Shown here: in pieces, positions 1-11,164 of the stretch
How the letters are laid out: each line of letters begins with the position of its first letter
How positions within the stretch are numbered: position 1 is the first letter of the stretch
Source: Serratia quinivorans
Lineage (GTDB): Bacteria; Pseudomonadota; Gammaproteobacteria; Enterobacterales; Enterobacteriaceae
Assembly (NCBI GenBank): GCA_900457075.1
Contig: UGYN01000002.1
Coordinates: 4,960,001-5,024,000 of the forward strand
Length of the DNA: 64,000 nt
Reading direction: 5' to 3'
Notes under the pieces: generated by a model
What the model was told of the DNA's origin: nothing
The model's database searches: none
What the model saw: only the letters and a program-made list of their open reading frames with translations
Program-made: the position numbers and the translations under genes

Positions 1-35
1 CCGACGCCTGTGAAGGCGACACTAGAGGTTGCTCA

Positions 36-947
36 ATGAGCGAGAAGTTACAGAAAGTTTTAGCGCGCGCCGGCCATGGCTCGCGTCGTGAAATCGAAAC
101 CATTATTGAAGCCGGCCGCGTCAGCGTCGACGGTAAAATCGCCAAATTGGGTGATCGCGTTGAAGTCACCGCTTCAATGAAAATCCGTTTGGATGGCCAC
201 GTTGTCTCAATTAAAGAATCCGAGGAAGAAGTTTGCCGTGTGCTGGCGTATTACAAGCCGGAAGGTGAACTCTGCACCCGTAGCGATCCTGAAGGCCGCC
301 CGACGGTGTTTGATCGCCTGCCTAAGCTGCGTGGCTCACGCTGGGTGGCGGTAGGGCGTCTGGACGTCAATACCTCAGGCTTGCTGCTGTTCACCACCGA
401 CGGTGAATTGGCGAACCGCCTGATGCACCCGAGCCGTGAAGTTGAACGTGAATATGCGGTGCGTGTATTTGGTCAGATTGATGACGAAAAAATCAAGCAA
501 CTGAGCAAGGGCGTTCAGCTGGAAGACGGCCCGGCCGCTTTCCGCACCATCAGCTTCCAGGGTGGCGAAGGCATCAACCAGTGGTACAACGTAACCCTGA
601 CCGAAGGGCGTAACCGTGAGGTTCGTCGTCTTTGGGAAGCGGTTGGCGTTCAGGTTAGTCGCCTGATCCGCGTACGCTACGGCGATATCGATCTGCCTAA
701 GGGCCTGCCGCGTGGCGGTTGGACTGAACTGGATTTACCGGCGATTAACTATCTGCGTGAACTGGTTGAATTGAAGCCGGAAACCGTTAGCAAGATGCCG
801 ATTGAGCGCGAACGTCGCCGCGTGAAAGCCAATCAGATCCGCCGTGCCGTCAAGCGCCATACCCAGGTTGCCGGCAGTGGTCGCCGCAGCACTGCGGGCA
901 GCAAGCCTGGCAGTAAGCCTGGCAACAAACCCAGCAAGCGCAGCTAA
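36..947 (+). CDS. rluB: 23S rRNA pseudouridine(2605) synthase RluB
   Basis: Isomerises a uridine of 23S rRNA helix 80 (U2605 in E. coli) to pseudouridine. The N-terminus (about residues 1-60) is an S4 RNA-binding domain. The RsuA/RluB-type catalytic core follows, with the GRLDVNTSG motif near residue 105 whose Asp is the catalytic residue, and a later [10 protein letters not shown] motif. The last 40 residues are a basic Ser/Gly/Lys/Arg tail typical of RluB. The 303-residue length is close to E. coli RluB. It is convergent with btuR and separated from it by a terminator hairpin, the same neighbour as in E. coli. Confidence 0.95.
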   Translation: MSEKLQKVLARAGHGSRREIETIIEAGRVSVDGKIAKLGDRVEVTASMKIRLDGHVVSIKESEEEVCRVLAYYKPEGELCTRSDPEGRPTVFDRLPKLRGSRWVAVGRLDVNTSGLLLFTTDGELANRLMHPSREVEREYAVRVFGQIDDEKIKQLSKGVQLEDGPAAFRTISFQGGEGINQWYNVTLTEGRNREVRRLWEAVGVQVSRLIRVRYGDIDLPKGLPRGGWTELDLPAINYLRELVELKPETVSKMPIERERRRVKANQIRRAVKRHTQVAGSGRRSTAGSKPGSKPGNKPSKRS

Positions 948-953
948 TCATCA

Positions 954-986
954 CGCCGCAACCCTCTTAGGGCTGCGGCGTTTTCT
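954..986. terminator. Bidirectional terminator between rluB and btuR
   Basis: A GC-rich inverted repeat (CGCCGCA...TGCGGCG with an inner CCCT/AGGG stem) is followed by TTTTCTTT. It lies between two convergent genes, just after the rluB stop. Confidence 0.75.
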
Positions 987-991
987 TTCTG

Positions 992-1582
992 TTACCAGTC
1001 AATTCCCTGTTGCGCCTTGATGCCCGCGTCGAACGCGTGTTTCACCGGCCGCATCTCCGTGACCGTATCCGCCAGTTCCAACAGATCGCGATGGCATCCC
1101 CGCCCGGTGATAATCACCGTTTGGTGCGCAGGGCGCTGTCGTAACGCCTCCAGCAGTTCCTCCAGCTCAAGATAGCCGTAGCTGACCATATAGGTCAGTT
1201 CGTCCAGCAGCACCAGATCCAGGCTGCTGTCGGCCAGCATGCGCTTGCCGTGTTGCCATACGGCCTGACAGGCTGCGGTATCGCTGGCTTTATCCTGGGT
1301 TTCCCAGGTAAAACCGGTAGCCATCACCTGAAATTCAACGCCATGTTGCTGCAACAGATTTTTTTCCCCGTTCGGCCATTCACCCTTAATGAACTGTATA
1401 ACGGCGGCTTTCATGCCGTGGCCGACGGCGCGGGTAACGGTGCCAAACGCCGCGGTGGTCTTGCCCTTGCCGTTACCGGTGAATACCAGCAGCAAACCCC
1501 GTGCGTCCTGAGCCGCAGCGATACGGGCATCGACCTGTTCTTTCAGGCGTTGCTGACGTTGTTGGTGGCGATCTTCAGCCAT
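992..1582 (-). CDS. btuR: Cob(I)yrinic acid a,c-diamide adenosyltransferase (CobO/BtuR type)
   Basis: Transfers the adenosyl group of ATP to cob(I)alamin or cob(I)yrinate diamide, for coenzyme B12 synthesis or salvage in the cytosol. The P-loop GNGKGKTTAA lies around residues 36-45. It is followed by the family features VIQFIKGEW and a Walker-B-like LVLLDELTY. At 196 residues it equals E. coli BtuR. The stop lies 13 bp before the yciK start side, so yciK and btuR probably share a transcript running leftwards, as in E. coli. Confidence 0.95.
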   Translation of the reverse strand: MAEDRHQQRQQRLKEQVDARIAAAQDARGLLLVFTGNGKGKTTAAFGTVTRAVGHGMKAAVIQFIKGEWPNGEKNLLQQHGVEFQVMATGFTWETQDKASDTAACQAVWQHGKRMLADSSLDLVLLDELTYMVSYGYLELEELLEALRQRPAHQTVIITGRGCHRDLLELADTVTEMRPVKHAFDAGIKAQQGIDW

Positions 1583-1595
1583 GGTAAAGCCCCTT

Positions 1596-2357
1596 TTATT
1601 CGGCGGCGCCGGGTTTACGGTTTGGCTGGGCGTCGAAGCTCATGCCGGTTTTACGGCGGCTGTCGTCACCCATCAGATAGAGGTAAAGCGGCATAATATC
1701 AGCCGGAGTTTTCAGCTTGCTTTTGTCTTCATGCGGGAAAGCCGTTGCGCGCATTTGAGTGCGCGTTCCACCAGGATTGATGCAATTTACCCGAAGATTG
1801 CGACTTTTATATTCATCGGCCAACACCTGCATCATGCCTTCGGTGGCAAACTTGGACACCGCATAGGCACCCCAGTTAGCCCGCCCGCTACGGCCGACGC
1901 TGGAGCTGGTAAAGACCAGCGATCCGGCATTGGATTTCAATAGCAGCGGCAATAGCGCCTGGGTGAGCATAAAGGTCGCGTTGACATTCACCTGCATCAC
2001 CTCGTTCCACATCTCCATCGACAGCTCGGCCATCGGGGCGATATCGCCGAGTAGCCCGGCATTATGCAGCACGCCGTCGAGGCGCGGGACATGAGTAGCC
2101 AATTCTTCGGCCACCTGTTGGCATTGTTCCTGAGTGGTATGCAGCAGATCCAGGGTGATGATGTAGGTTGGCGCACTGCTGAGCCTGGCGATTTCGGCTT
2201 GCACCGCCTGCAGTTTGCTTTCGGTACGGCCTAACAGCACCAGTTGCGCACCAAATTTTGCGTAAGTGAGTGCCGCTTCGCGACCGATACCATCACCGGC
2301 GCCGGTGACCAAAATAATACGTTTTTCCAGCAAATCTTGTTTAGGTTGGTAATGCAC
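1596..2357 (-). CDS. yciK: YciK family short-chain dehydrogenase/reductase
   Basis: Classical SDR oxidoreductase of unknown substrate. The Rossmann motif TGAGDGIG is near the N-terminus, HNAG follows mid-protein, and the catalytic Ser...YxxxK set appears as SSSVGRSGRANWGAYAVSK. The start chosen is the GTG at 2357, preceded by GAGGAAT at proper spacing. This gives 253 residues beginning VHYQPKQDLL, matching E. coli YciK (252). An upstream in-frame ATG at 2426 would add a non-homologous 23-residue extension that runs through a repeat. The gene lies directly upstream of btuR. Confidence 0.93.
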   Translation of the reverse strand: MHYQPKQDLLEKRIILVTGAGDGIGREAALTYAKFGAQLVLLGRTESKLQAVQAEIARLSSAPTYIITLDLLHTTQEQCQQVAEELATHVPRLDGVLHNAGLLGDIAPMAELSMEMWNEVMQVNVNATFMLTQALLPLLLKSNAGSLVFTSSSVGRSGRANWGAYAVSKFATEGMMQVLADEYKSRNLRVNCINPGGTRTQMRATAFPHEDKSKLKTPADIMPLYLYLMGDDSRRKTGMSFDAQPNRKPGAAE

Positions 2358-2386
2358 AATAATTCCTCGCGCCTTGGCGGCTGGTC

Positions 2387-2424
2387 TCCCGCTTGCATCG
2401 GGGAGAGGGGTGGGTTGAGAGGCC
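2387..2424. repeat. Degenerate GGGAGAGGG-type palindromic intergenic repeat
   Basis: Two short opposed arms (TCTCCCG and CGGGGAGA) are followed by GGGGTGGGTTGAGAGG. The layout resembles the better-preserved element at 37314-37346. It sits upstream of the yciK GTG start. Confidence 0.35.
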
Positions 2425-2717
2425 ATGACAGGAGCTAAGGCTCGACCGCATGCAAGGCCCCGCAGCGAATTTGAGTCATCATGTTGATGAATAATCCGTG
2501 TTATATGCCTTAAATGGATCGTATTTTCAATGATTAGGCAGCAGAATCGGCATTCTTTTGTAACAAAAACGGAATGGCAGCGGCTTGGTTAAGCCAAAAT
2601 GCGCCCACATAGTAAAGAGGTAGCACAAGGAATTTTTATTTAGCCGCGACAGCCACTGCGTCGGTTGGCTAGAATGAATGAGATAGTACTAACAACCTGT
2701 TAATAAAGGCGGAATCT

Positions 2718-3764
2718 GTGGAGTTTATATCTGTTTACGGCCTGTTTTTGGCCAAAGTCGCGACGGTAGTGATTGCCATCGCCGCGCTGGCGTTGCTGGC
2801 GGTCAGCCTGGGGCAACGTAAGAACCGCCAGAAAGGGGAACTGCAGCTGACTGACCTCGGTGAACAATATCGCGACATGCAGCGTGATATGCGCCTGGCG
2901 CGCATGGGTGATGCGGAACAAAAGGCCTGGAACAAGCAGTTTAAAAAACAGACCAAGGCCGATGACAAACTGAAGAAACAACGCGCTAAAGCCGGTGCGG
3001 TTGAAGCCACCAAGCCTTGTCTGTACGTGCTGGATTTCAAAGGCAGCATGGATGCCCATGAGGTGACCTCACTGCGTGAAGAAATCTCGGCGGTGCTGGC
3101 GGTGGCGACGCCGCAAGACGAAGTGTTGCTGCGGTTGGAAAGCCCGGGTGGGGTGGTACACGGTTACGGCCTGGCGTCATCGCAACTGACACGTTTGCGC
3201 ACCGGCGGTATTCGCCTGACGGTAGCGGTAGACAAGGTGGCGGCCAGTGGGGGCTATATGATGGCCTGCGTGGCGGATCGCATTGTTGCGGCTCCCTTTG
3301 CCATCATCGGTTCAATTGGTGTTGTGGCGCAAATCCCCAACTTCCACCGCCTGCTGAAAAAGAATGATATTGATGTAGAGCTGCACACCGCCGGCGAGTT
3401 CAAACGCACGCTGACGCTGTTTGGTGAAAATACCGAGCAGGGGCGTGAGAAATTCCGTGAAGATCTGAACGACACCCATGAGCTGTTTAAACAGTTTGTG
3501 CATCAGCAACGTCCATCGCTGGATATCGACAGCGTGGCGACCGGTGAACACTGGTTCGGCACTCAGGCGAAAGAGAAAGGGCTGATTGACGCTATTGGCA
3601 CCAGTGACGATTTACTGATCGCTGAAATGGAGAATCACGAGGTGGTCGGGGTGCGCTATGCACGTCGCAAACGCATGATGGACCGTTTTACCGGCAGTGC
3701 GGCTGAAAGTGTCGATCGTCTGCTGTTACGCTGGTGGCAGCGTGGTGAAAAGCCACTGCTTTAA
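2718..3764 (+). CDS. sohB: Inner-membrane S49 family protease SohB
   Basis: Membrane-anchored serine protease of the SppA/SohB family, active on the periplasmic face; in E. coli it suppresses htrA defects in multicopy. One N-terminal membrane segment (about residues 8-31) is followed by a charged linker and the protease domain. ASGGYMMA (around residue 175) carries the catalytic Ser and FKRTLTLFGENT the catalytic-Lys region. The start is GTG, preceded by AAGGCGGAA. Length is 348 residues against 349 in E. coli, with the conserved C-terminus RLLLRWWQRG. Confidence 0.95.
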   Translation: MEFISVYGLFLAKVATVVIAIAALALLAVSLGQRKNRQKGELQLTDLGEQYRDMQRDMRLARMGDAEQKAWNKQFKKQTKADDKLKKQRAKAGAVEATKPCLYVLDFKGSMDAHEVTSLREEISAVLAVATPQDEVLLRLESPGGVVHGYGLASSQLTRLRTGGIRLTVAVDKVAASGGYMMACVADRIVAAPFAIIGSIGVVAQIPNFHRLLKKNDIDVELHTAGEFKRTLTLFGENTEQGREKFREDLNDTHELFKQFVHQQRPSLDIDSVATGEHWFGTQAKEKGLIDAIGTSDDLLIAEMENHEVVGVRYARRKRMMDRFTGSAAESVDRLLLRWWQRGEKPLL

Positions 3765-3784
3765 ACCGCAGAATTAAACATCAA

Positions 3785-3804
3785 AGGGGCCAAGGCCCCT
3801 TTTT
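3785..3804. terminator. Terminator between sohB and yciN
   Basis: Perfect stem AGGGGCC-AA-GGCCCCT with a T run on the plus strand and an A run on the left side. It can serve both convergent genes. Confidence 0.85.
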
Positions 3805-3809
3805 AATGC

Positions 3810-4061
3810 TTAGTCGACTAAATGATATTTATCAGAAAACACGTGGGCCAAGTGTTTAAACATATTAAATACTGCGGTAGTTTTTATTGTTGGCAGTCCG
3901 TCCGGATCCAAAAAGAATTCGCCGCGGAAAACTAAAACGCTGCCTTTTTGTTCAACATCGGTGGCAACCATACCTTGCAGATAATCATCATGCTGACGAA
4001 TTAGATTATTTGCTTCTTCCAGCAGGGCTTCACGGGCAATAGGTGAGGTTTCAGCGCGCAT
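3810..4061 (-). CDS. yciN: Conserved small protein YciN
   Basis: An 83-residue cytosolic protein of unknown function, the same length as E. coli YciN. Recognisable features are the N-terminal [17 protein letters not shown] helix and a [14 protein letters not shown] segment. No catalytic motif is visible. It is divergent from topA across a 426-bp spacer and convergent with sohB, exactly as in E. coli. Orthology rests on recalled sequence similarity and synteny. Confidence 0.9.
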   Translation of the reverse strand: MRAETSPIAREALLEEANNLIRQHDDYLQGMVATDVEQKGSVLVFRGEFFLDPDGLPTIKTTAVFNMFKHLAHVFSDKYHLVD

Positions 4062-4487
4062 TTATTACACTCCAATGAAAAATTCTGCACATATTCTAAC
4101 GCCAGTTCGCATTTATCCGCAAACAGACTAAGGTTTATTTGCCGTCTGGATGGCCAGCACTATCTGCCGATTGGCGAAATCTGCCTTTCCGTGCTAATTA
4201 GGTTGCGTGACGCTTTTTATCAGGTACAGTGTGGGATTTTGCGGCGTCGGGTGGAAGGTTTTGTTTACGCCATAAATGAGTTTCACACAGCCATACCTCT
4301 GGGGCATGGGTGAATAGCGGCCAGGATCAACAACTTGCGTTCAGGTTGAGCAGTTAAGCAGCCAATAGAAAAAAACATGTTGATCTCTTGCCAGACTGCC
4401 GCAATATAAAAAAGAGATACGAATCGCTGCGGCAAGGCGAGATAAAAGACTTCTTTTTAGAAGAAATAAAATTAGGTAAAGGTAAAT
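4062..4487. promoter_or_regulatory. Intergenic region with candidate topA promoter
   Basis: This 426-bp spacer separates the divergent yciN and topA genes and contains no convincing ORF. One plausible sigma70 promoter for topA is TTGATC (4380-4385), a 17-base spacer and AATATA (4403-4408). The topA ribosome-binding site is AAAGGT just before the ATG. E. coli topA has several promoters responsive to supercoiling and heat; equivalents cannot be assigned by eye here. Confidence 0.4.
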
Positions 4488-7085
4488 ATGGGTAAAGCTC
4501 TCGTAATAGTTGAGTCCCCGGCAAAAGCCAAAACTATTAATAAATATTTAGGTAATGACTACGTGGTGAAGTCCAGCGTCGGTCATATCCGTGATTTGCC
4601 GACCAGTGGCTCAGCCAGCAAAAAGAGCGCTGACTCAACCGAAGACAAAGCCAAGAAGAAAGTTAAAAAAGATCCAACGACGGCGCTGGTAAATCGTATG
4701 GGCGTCGATCCTTACCATGGCTGGAAAGCGCATTACGAAATCCTGCCGGGTAAAGAAAAAGTTGTTGCCGAGTTAAAGTCGTTAGCGGAAAACGCCGACC
4801 ACATTTATCTCGCAACCGACCTTGACCGCGAAGGGGAAGCCATTGCCTGGCACCTGCGGGAAGTTATCGGTGGTGACGACAAACGCTTTAGCCGCGTGGT
4901 GTTTAACGAAATTACCAAGAACGCGATCCAAAACGCGTTCAAACAGCCCGGCGAGCTGAATATCGACCGTGTCAACGCACAGCAGGCGCGTCGCTTTATG
5001 GACCGCGTGGTGGGTTACATGGTCTCGCCACTGCTATGGAAAAAAATTGCCCGTGGCTTGTCCGCTGGGCGAGTGCAATCCGTTGCGGTTCGACTGGTGG
5101 TGGAGCGTGAGCGCGACATCAAAGCCTTCGTGCCGGAAGAATACTGGGAGTTGCACGCCGATCTGTTGGCGAAGGGTGATACCGCGCTGCAGATGGAAGT
5201 GACCCATGCCCACGACAAACCCTTCAAACCGGTTAACCGTGAGCAGACTCACGCCGCACTCAACGTGCTGGAAAAAGCCCGTTATACGGTACTGGATCGC
5301 GAAGACAAGCCGACCAGCAGCAAGCCGGGTGCACCTTATATTACTTCTACGTTGCAGCAGGCGGCCAGTACCCGTCTGAGCTTTGGCGTGAAGAAAACCA
5401 TGATGATGGCTCAGCGCCTGTATGAAGCCGGTCACATCACCTATATGCGTACCGACTCCACCAACCTGAGCCAGGATGCGCTCGAGATGGTGCGGGGCTA
5501 CATCGGTGACAATTTCGGCGACAAGTACCTGCCGAAAGCGCCGAACCAGTACAGCAGCAAAGAAAACTCGCAGGAAGCACACGAAGCCATCCGTCCGTCG
5601 GATGTCAACGTGCTGGCCGAGCAGTTGAAAGATATGGAAGCGGATGCGCAAAAACTGTATCAGCTGATTTGGCGCCAGTTTGTGGCCTGTCAGATGACAC
5701 CGGCGCAGTACGACTCCACCACGCTGTCGGTGAAGGCCGCTGATTACCAGTTGCGCGCCAAAGGCCGTACGCTGCGTTTCGATGGCTGGACCAAAGTAAT
5801 GCCTGCTCTGCGTAAGGGTGATGAAGACCGCACCTTGCCGTATGTTGAAGTAGGCAGCGATCTGGAACTGCAGAAACTGATCCCAAGCCAGCACTTTACC
5901 AAACCGCCAGCGCGTTATAGCGAAGCGTCATTGGTAAAAGAGTTGGAAAAACGGGGTATTGGGCGTCCTTCAACCTACGCTTCGATCATTTCCACCATTC
6001 AGGATCGTGGTTATGTGCGAGTCGAAAGCCGCCGTTTCTACGCTGAGAAAATGGGTGAGATCGTTACCGACCGTCTGGAAGAAAATTTCCGCGAGCTGAT
6101 GAACTATGACTTCACCGCACGCATGGAAAACGGTCTTGACCAGGTAGCCAACAACCAGGCCGAGTGGAAAGCGGTGCTGGATGAGTTCTTTGCCGAGTTC
6201 AGCGAACAGCTGGAAACGGCGGAGAAAGAGCCGGAAGAAGGCGGTATGCGCCCGAATCAGATGGTGATGACCAGTATCGATTGCCCAACCTGCGGTCGCA
6301 AGATGGGTATCCGTACTGCCAGCACCGGCGTTTTCCTGGGTTGCTCCGGCTATGCATTGCCGCCGAAGGAACGTTGTAAAACCACCATTAACCTGGTGCC
6401 GGAAACGGAAGTGCTCAACATTCTCGAAGGGGATGACGCGGAAACCAACGCGTTGCGTGCCCGCCGTCGCTGCCAGAAATGCGGCACGGCGATGGACAGC
6501 TACCTGATCGATAACCAGCGCAAGCTGCACGTGTGCGGTAACAACCCGGCGTGTGACGGCTATGAGATCGAAGAGGGTGAGTTCCGCCTGAAAGGGTACG
6601 ACGGCCCTGTGGTTGAGTGCGATAAGTGTGGTTCTGAAATGCACCTGAAAATGGGGCGCTTCGGTAAGTACATGGGTTGCACCAACGAGAGCTGCAAAAA
6701 TACCCGTAAGATCCTGCGTAATGGTGATGTTGCACCGCCGAAGGAAGATCCGGTTCCATTGCCGGAACTGCCATGCGAAAAGTCGGACGCTTACTTTGTT
6801 CTGCGTGACGGCGCTGCCGGTGTGTTCCTGGCGGCCAATACCTTCCCTAAATCGCGCGAAACCCGTGCGCCGTTGGTGGAAGAGTTGGCCCGCTTCAAGG
6901 ACCGTCTGCCTGAAAAACTGCGCTATCTGGCGGATGCGCCGGTGGCCGATGCGGAAGGCAACAAAACGCTGGTGCGTTTCAGCCGCAAGACCAAGCAGCA
7001 GTATGTCTCGGCAGAGAAAGACGGCAAAGCCACTGGTTGGTCTGCTTTCTACATCGATGGCAAATGGGTTGAAGGCAAAAAATAA
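4488..7085 (+). CDS. topA: DNA topoisomerase I
   Basis: Type IA topoisomerase that relaxes negatively supercoiled DNA through a 5'-phosphotyrosine intermediate. The TOPRIM domain is at residues 1-150, with catalytic Glu in [11 protein letters not shown] and the acidic DLDREGEA motif. The active-site Tyr is in [12 protein letters not shown] near residue 319. The C-terminal part holds Cys4 zinc-ribbon motifs ([27 protein letters not shown]) and ends with the usual TopA C-terminal DNA-binding repeats. The length of 865 residues equals E. coli TopA. It is followed by its own terminator and then cysB. Confidence 0.98.
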   Translation: MGKALVIVESPAKAKTINKYLGNDYVVKSSVGHIRDLPTSGSASKKSADSTEDKAKKKVKKDPTTALVNRMGVDPYHGWKAHYEILPGKEKVVAELKSLAENADHIYLATDLDREGEAIAWHLREVIGGDDKRFSRVVFNEITKNAIQNAFKQPGELNIDRVNAQQARRFMDRVVGYMVSPLLWKKIARGLSAGRVQSVAVRLVVERERDIKAFVPEEYWELHADLLAKGDTALQMEVTHAHDKPFKPVNREQTHAALNVLEKARYTVLDREDKPTSSKPGAPYITSTLQQAASTRLSFGVKKTMMMAQRLYEAGHITYMRTDSTNLSQDALEMVRGYIGDNFGDKYLPKAPNQYSSKENSQEAHEAIRPSDVNVLAEQLKDMEADAQKLYQLIWRQFVACQMTPAQYDSTTLSVKAADYQLRAKGRTLRFDGWTKVMPALRKGDEDRTLPYVEVGSDLELQKLIPSQHFTKPPARYSEASLVKELEKRGIGRPSTYASIISTIQDRGYVRVESRRFYAEKMGEIVTDRLEENFRELMNYDFTARMENGLDQVANNQAEWKAVLDEFFAEFSEQLETAEKEPEEGGMRPNQMVMTSIDCPTCGRKMGIRTASTGVFLGCSGYALPPKERCKTTINLVPETEVLNILEGDDAETNALRARRRCQKCGTAMDSYLIDNQRKLHVCGNNPACDGYEIEEGEFRLKGYDGPVVECDKCGSEMHLKMGRFGKYMGCTNESCKNTRKILRNGDVAPPKEDPVPLPELPCEKSDAYFVLRDGAAGVFLAANTFPKSRETRAPLVEELARFKDRLPEKLRYLADAPVADAEGNKTLVRFSRKTKQQYVSAEKDGKATGWSAFYIDGKWVEGKK

Positions 7086-7109
7086 ATTTGCAGCCTAAAT
7101 GCAACATTA

Positions 7110-7137
7110 AAAACCAGCCCATGTGGCTGGTTTTTTT
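7110..7137 (+). terminator. topA terminator
   Basis: Stem AAACCAGCC-CATGT-GGCTGGTTT followed by seven T residues, 25 bp after the topA stop. Confidence 0.88.
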
Positions 7138-8419
<1,282 letters not shown>

Positions 8420-8442
8420 GCCGTCAGGTTAATGGCTGATAG

Positions 8443-8475
8443 CAGGAGGGGAACCCACCCCTCCCTGTTTTATCT
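8443..8475 (+). terminator. cysB terminator
   Basis: Inverted repeat CAGGAGGGG-AACCCA-CCCCTCCCTG followed by TTTTAT, 23 bp after the cysB stop. Confidence 0.8.
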
Positions 8476-8546
8476 TTTCAGGTTTGTTCACCTCTGATAT
8501 CCCCTTTGTACTCCCACAGAACGCTGCCAGTACCGGCATCCATTCG

Positions 8547-9152
8547 TCAGCTGTTTCTCATTGCCAGTTTCTGCTGCACGGCAAGCAGGGTGCGGCGCCT
8601 TATCCAACCGCTGGCCGGGCGAATGGCTCCCCAATAGCAGGCAAAACGCGCTTTTACCTGGGGCGTAGGGCACCAGACGAAGGTTTCCGTAATCAGTATT
8701 GCCCATCCGGCATTGTCATGTGTGACGTTGAAGCGCAACACCAGCTTAGCCGCAGCGGGATCGTTGTAATGGGCAAACTCTTCTGCATTGGCCAGACTGG
8801 CCACCCCCATGGTTGGGCGCCAGAAACGACCGGCCAATCCAAGAGAAATTTCATTAGTGTTCTGATGCAGCAGGGTAAAAGTGTCGAAACCAAATGCAGC
8901 GGCCGGCGTAGTGTTTTTGGTGTTGGTGAACCATTGGCGCAGCTTCGTGGGTAACTGACGCAGCATCAGTAACCGGCTTATGATTGGGTCCTCGGCCATA
9001 TCCAGCGCAAGCACCGCCTGAATAATGGCTTCAGGTGTGGCATTAATGGGGGCTGACTGATGTTTTTCATGAAAGCTGAAGGCGGGAATAAAGGGCGGAG
9101 CGCCTTGCCAGCGCTGACACTCACGTTCACTGACGAATCCCAAAAATGCCAC
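8547..9152 (-). CDS. SRPBCC-like (polyketide cyclase/lipid-transport fold) family protein
   Basis: A 201-residue protein without a signal peptide. Its second half carries a pattern recognised from a family of uncharacterised START/SRPBCC-like proteins: EISLGLAGRFWRP, then AEEFAHY, a strand ending ITETFVW, and FACYWGAIRPASGWIRR near the C-terminus. This suggests a hydrophobic-ligand-binding fold. The ligand is unknown and the family call rests on memory. The start is GTG with AGGAGCGAGCA upstream. It is not part of the E. coli synteny and lies between cysB and an orphan tailspike-like gene. Confidence 0.6.
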   Translation of the reverse strand: MAFLGFVSERECQRWQGAPPFIPAFSFHEKHQSAPINATPEAIIQAVLALDMAEDPIISRLLMLRQLPTKLRQWFTNTKNTTPAAAFGFDTFTLLHQNTNEISLGLAGRFWRPTMGVASLANAEEFAHYNDPAAAKLVLRFNVTHDNAGWAILITETFVWCPTPQVKARFACYWGAIRPASGWIRRRTLLAVQQKLAMRNS

Positions 9153-9416
9153 TGCTCGCTCCTGAGTTAAAATATTATTCCGTCATCATCAACAAATATC
9201 TGCCGATAGTAGCTTAAATTGTCCAAACATCGGCACTATCGATATAGTAGCTCCATATGCCTGCCATAGATGAATTAATCTCAATCTGGAAATGTGTTGC
9301 CCAAGCTGGTTTGGCTGACTTGATGTTCTGTATTGTCACCCCGACTCAATAAGTTGCGTTTGCCAGACTGATAATGCGGCTTACACCGATACATCTCCAT
9401 ACTCCCCCGGACATAT

Positions 9417-9446
9417 AGGCCGCCCTACGGATAGTGAAGGCGGCCT
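9417..9446 (-). terminator. Hairpin after the tailspike-like gene
   Basis: Inverted repeat AGGCCGCC / GGGCGGCCT just downstream (leftwards) of the 9452-11164 gene. It lacks a clear T run, so intrinsic termination is only possible. The rest of the 299-bp gap 9153-9451 shows nothing recognisable. Confidence 0.45.
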
Positions 9447-9451
9447 GCATA

Positions 9452-11164
9452 TCAAACTTCTTTACCCAGAGCGGCTAATTCCGCCACTTTCAATCCTGAG
9501 CCGTTAGCACCACTGAATGTACACATCCATCCTGGTGACTGGTTTGCTAACGCCTCTCGTTTTAGAATCATAGTGCCCCTCTGAATGATGCCGCTGACTT
9601 CGGCATAGCTGTTATCAACATAAATAATGGCCGGAGACGTTTTGCCGATGCTGATGTTATTGCCAGTGGCCGCAATGGATTCTTGCCCGATCACCACGTT
9701 ATGCACTGCGCTGCAGTTGGCGCCTGGTAGCGTTAGATCGCCAAAAATATGGCACCCGGCAACGCTGACTCGCTGCGCTGTCGCTCCTGCGATCAAGCTA
9801 CCGGTAATCTGACTATTGCTAATCTTAAGCCCGCCGGCAGACCCCAATGGCGCGCCAGCCGCAGCTGCGACCGTGACATCACCATTAATCCTGCTATTGG
9901 TGACCAAAGTTGAACCCGACATTACCACCGTTCTCAGGTAATTCAGTACGCTGTTGCTGATCTGATAATCCCCCTGAATATTACCTGATATATACAGGCC
10001 ACTGCAGATGGTGTTATCGAGTTTGATACGGCCATTACCCATGGTGGTGGTATCGTAAGGGTAAATATCGCCTGAAAGTCGGTTACAGCCGTTGATCACC
10101 ATTTGGGCGTATGGGCCATATGAAATCGCCCGCGTGAAATTGCTAATGCCGCATTCGGTTAACCACACTTCCCCCCCGACCTTGATAAAAGTCCCTAGGG
10201 GCCAATGACCTTCGGCCAGACTGCCACCAGGGCGTTCAGCATGGATCCGCGTAAAGTGCATTTGAATGCCGCCACGAACCTCAACGAATGGCGTAACATT
10301 GTTCAGTTCGAAAGAACCGTCAAAAAAACGATTAAAATTGCTTTGGTCGCCAGGGCGGGTGCTCATGATCAGTAGCGGTGGGTAAGCGGTCGCATCCGGG
10401 TTAGCGATATCTTCAAGGTTGGTGTAGCTATAACCGTCTTTCAATCGACCAGAGGCAAAGACGGAAACGCGATTGAAGTTGTTATCGAAGGCATTGTCGA
10501 GATACAACGCTGAACCTCGGAAGTTTTGTATAGCGACATCCTCCCACAGGGTGGCAGTGGTGCGGCAATAAACGCCGTGGCAATATGCCCCTTTTTCGTC
10601 TTGGGTGGGGTCAACAATACTGGTGCCAATCCCTTGCACCATCAGGCTGCGTAGAGTGAGTTGCTGGAATCCGAAGTTTTCGCCCCAACAATGAATTGCG
10701 CCATAGTTGCCGTAGCCGGCGCTTCGCGGAATATTAAAATCGAGTACGGTACCCGAAGCGCCATGTCCGCCTTGTCCTTCCAAAAACCAGTCTTTGCTGT
10801 AATCCAGCACTATCGGTTTTTTAAAGTTTAATGTTCCACGTGGGAACACAATTTTGGCTACGTTCCCACTCATAGTCGAAGCATGGCTGAGTAATGCATC
10901 CATTGCATTGTCCCAGTTATTATTGGTGGTCTTAAACCAGGCAAGTTGCAGCGTATTGCCGTCTCTAATCAGGCGCCAACGTTTGCCAGCAGTGGTGACA
11001 ACTACTAATGTGCCGTCATCAGGTGTGTTGTCATCTGCTTTGTAAACATAAAAAAGTACGCGATCGCCAGTGCCGCGTAACAGAATTACCTGCCCCTCTG
11101 ATTCTGGTTCTGTAACCCTTAATGCCTCCACGTTGGCAAGGGTGTTGATCTTGGTATCGGCCAT
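9452..11164 (-). CDS. Orphan phage tailspike-like right-handed beta-helix protein
   Basis: A 570-residue protein. Its N-terminal 65 residues (NTLANVEALRVTEPESEGQ through DDGTLVVVTTAGKRWRLI) resemble the particle-binding adaptor of phage tailspikes. The rest looks like a pectate-lyase-superfamily parallel beta-helix: a FPRGTLNFKKPIVLDYSK entry segment, IHCWGENFGFQQLTLRSLMVQG, and many short repeats rich in Asn, Gly and small residues. No signal peptide, catalytic triad or endosialidase motif is visible. The start chosen is the ATG at 11164 with GGGAAGAA upstream, not the ATG 12 codons earlier. No other phage genes adjoin it. It may be a remnant tail gene, a tailocin accessory or a repurposed polysaccharide-binding protein. 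Confidence 0.7.
   Translation of the reverse strand: MADTKINTLANVEALRVTEPESEGQVILLRGTGDRVLFYVYKADDNTPDDGTLVVVTTAGKRWRLIRDGNTLQLAWFKTTNNNWDNAMDALLSHASTMSGNVAKIVFPRGTLNFKKPIVLDYSKDWFLEGQGGHGASGTVLDFNIPRSAGYGNYGAIHCWGENFGFQQLTLRSLMVQGIGTSIVDPTQDEKGAYCHGVYCRTTATLWEDVAIQNFRGSALYLDNAFDNNFNRVSVFASGRLKDGYSYTNLEDIANPDATAYPPLLIMSTRPGDQSNFNRFFDGSFELNNVTPFVEVRGGIQMHFTRIHAERPGGSLAEGHWPLGTFIKVGGEVWLTECGISNFTRAISYGPYAQMVINGCNRLSGDIYPYDTTTMGNGRIKLDNTICSGLYISGNIQGDYQISNSVLNYLRTVVMSGSTLVTNSRINGDVTVAAAAGAPLGSAGGLKISNSQITGSLIAGATAQRVSVAGCHIFGDLTLPGANCSAVHNVVIGQESIAATGNNISIGKTSPAIIYVDNSYAEVSGIIQRGTMILKREALANQSPGWMCTFSGANGSGLKVAELAALGKEV

Noticed and set aside
5034..5894. 286-codon open frame antisense to topA
   Set aside because: Shadow of the highly conserved topA coding frame; no ribosome-binding site or recognisable domain.
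9258..9353. 31-codon ORF between the SRPBCC-like and tailspike-like genes
   Set aside because: No ribosome-binding site, no recognisable feature, within chance expectation.
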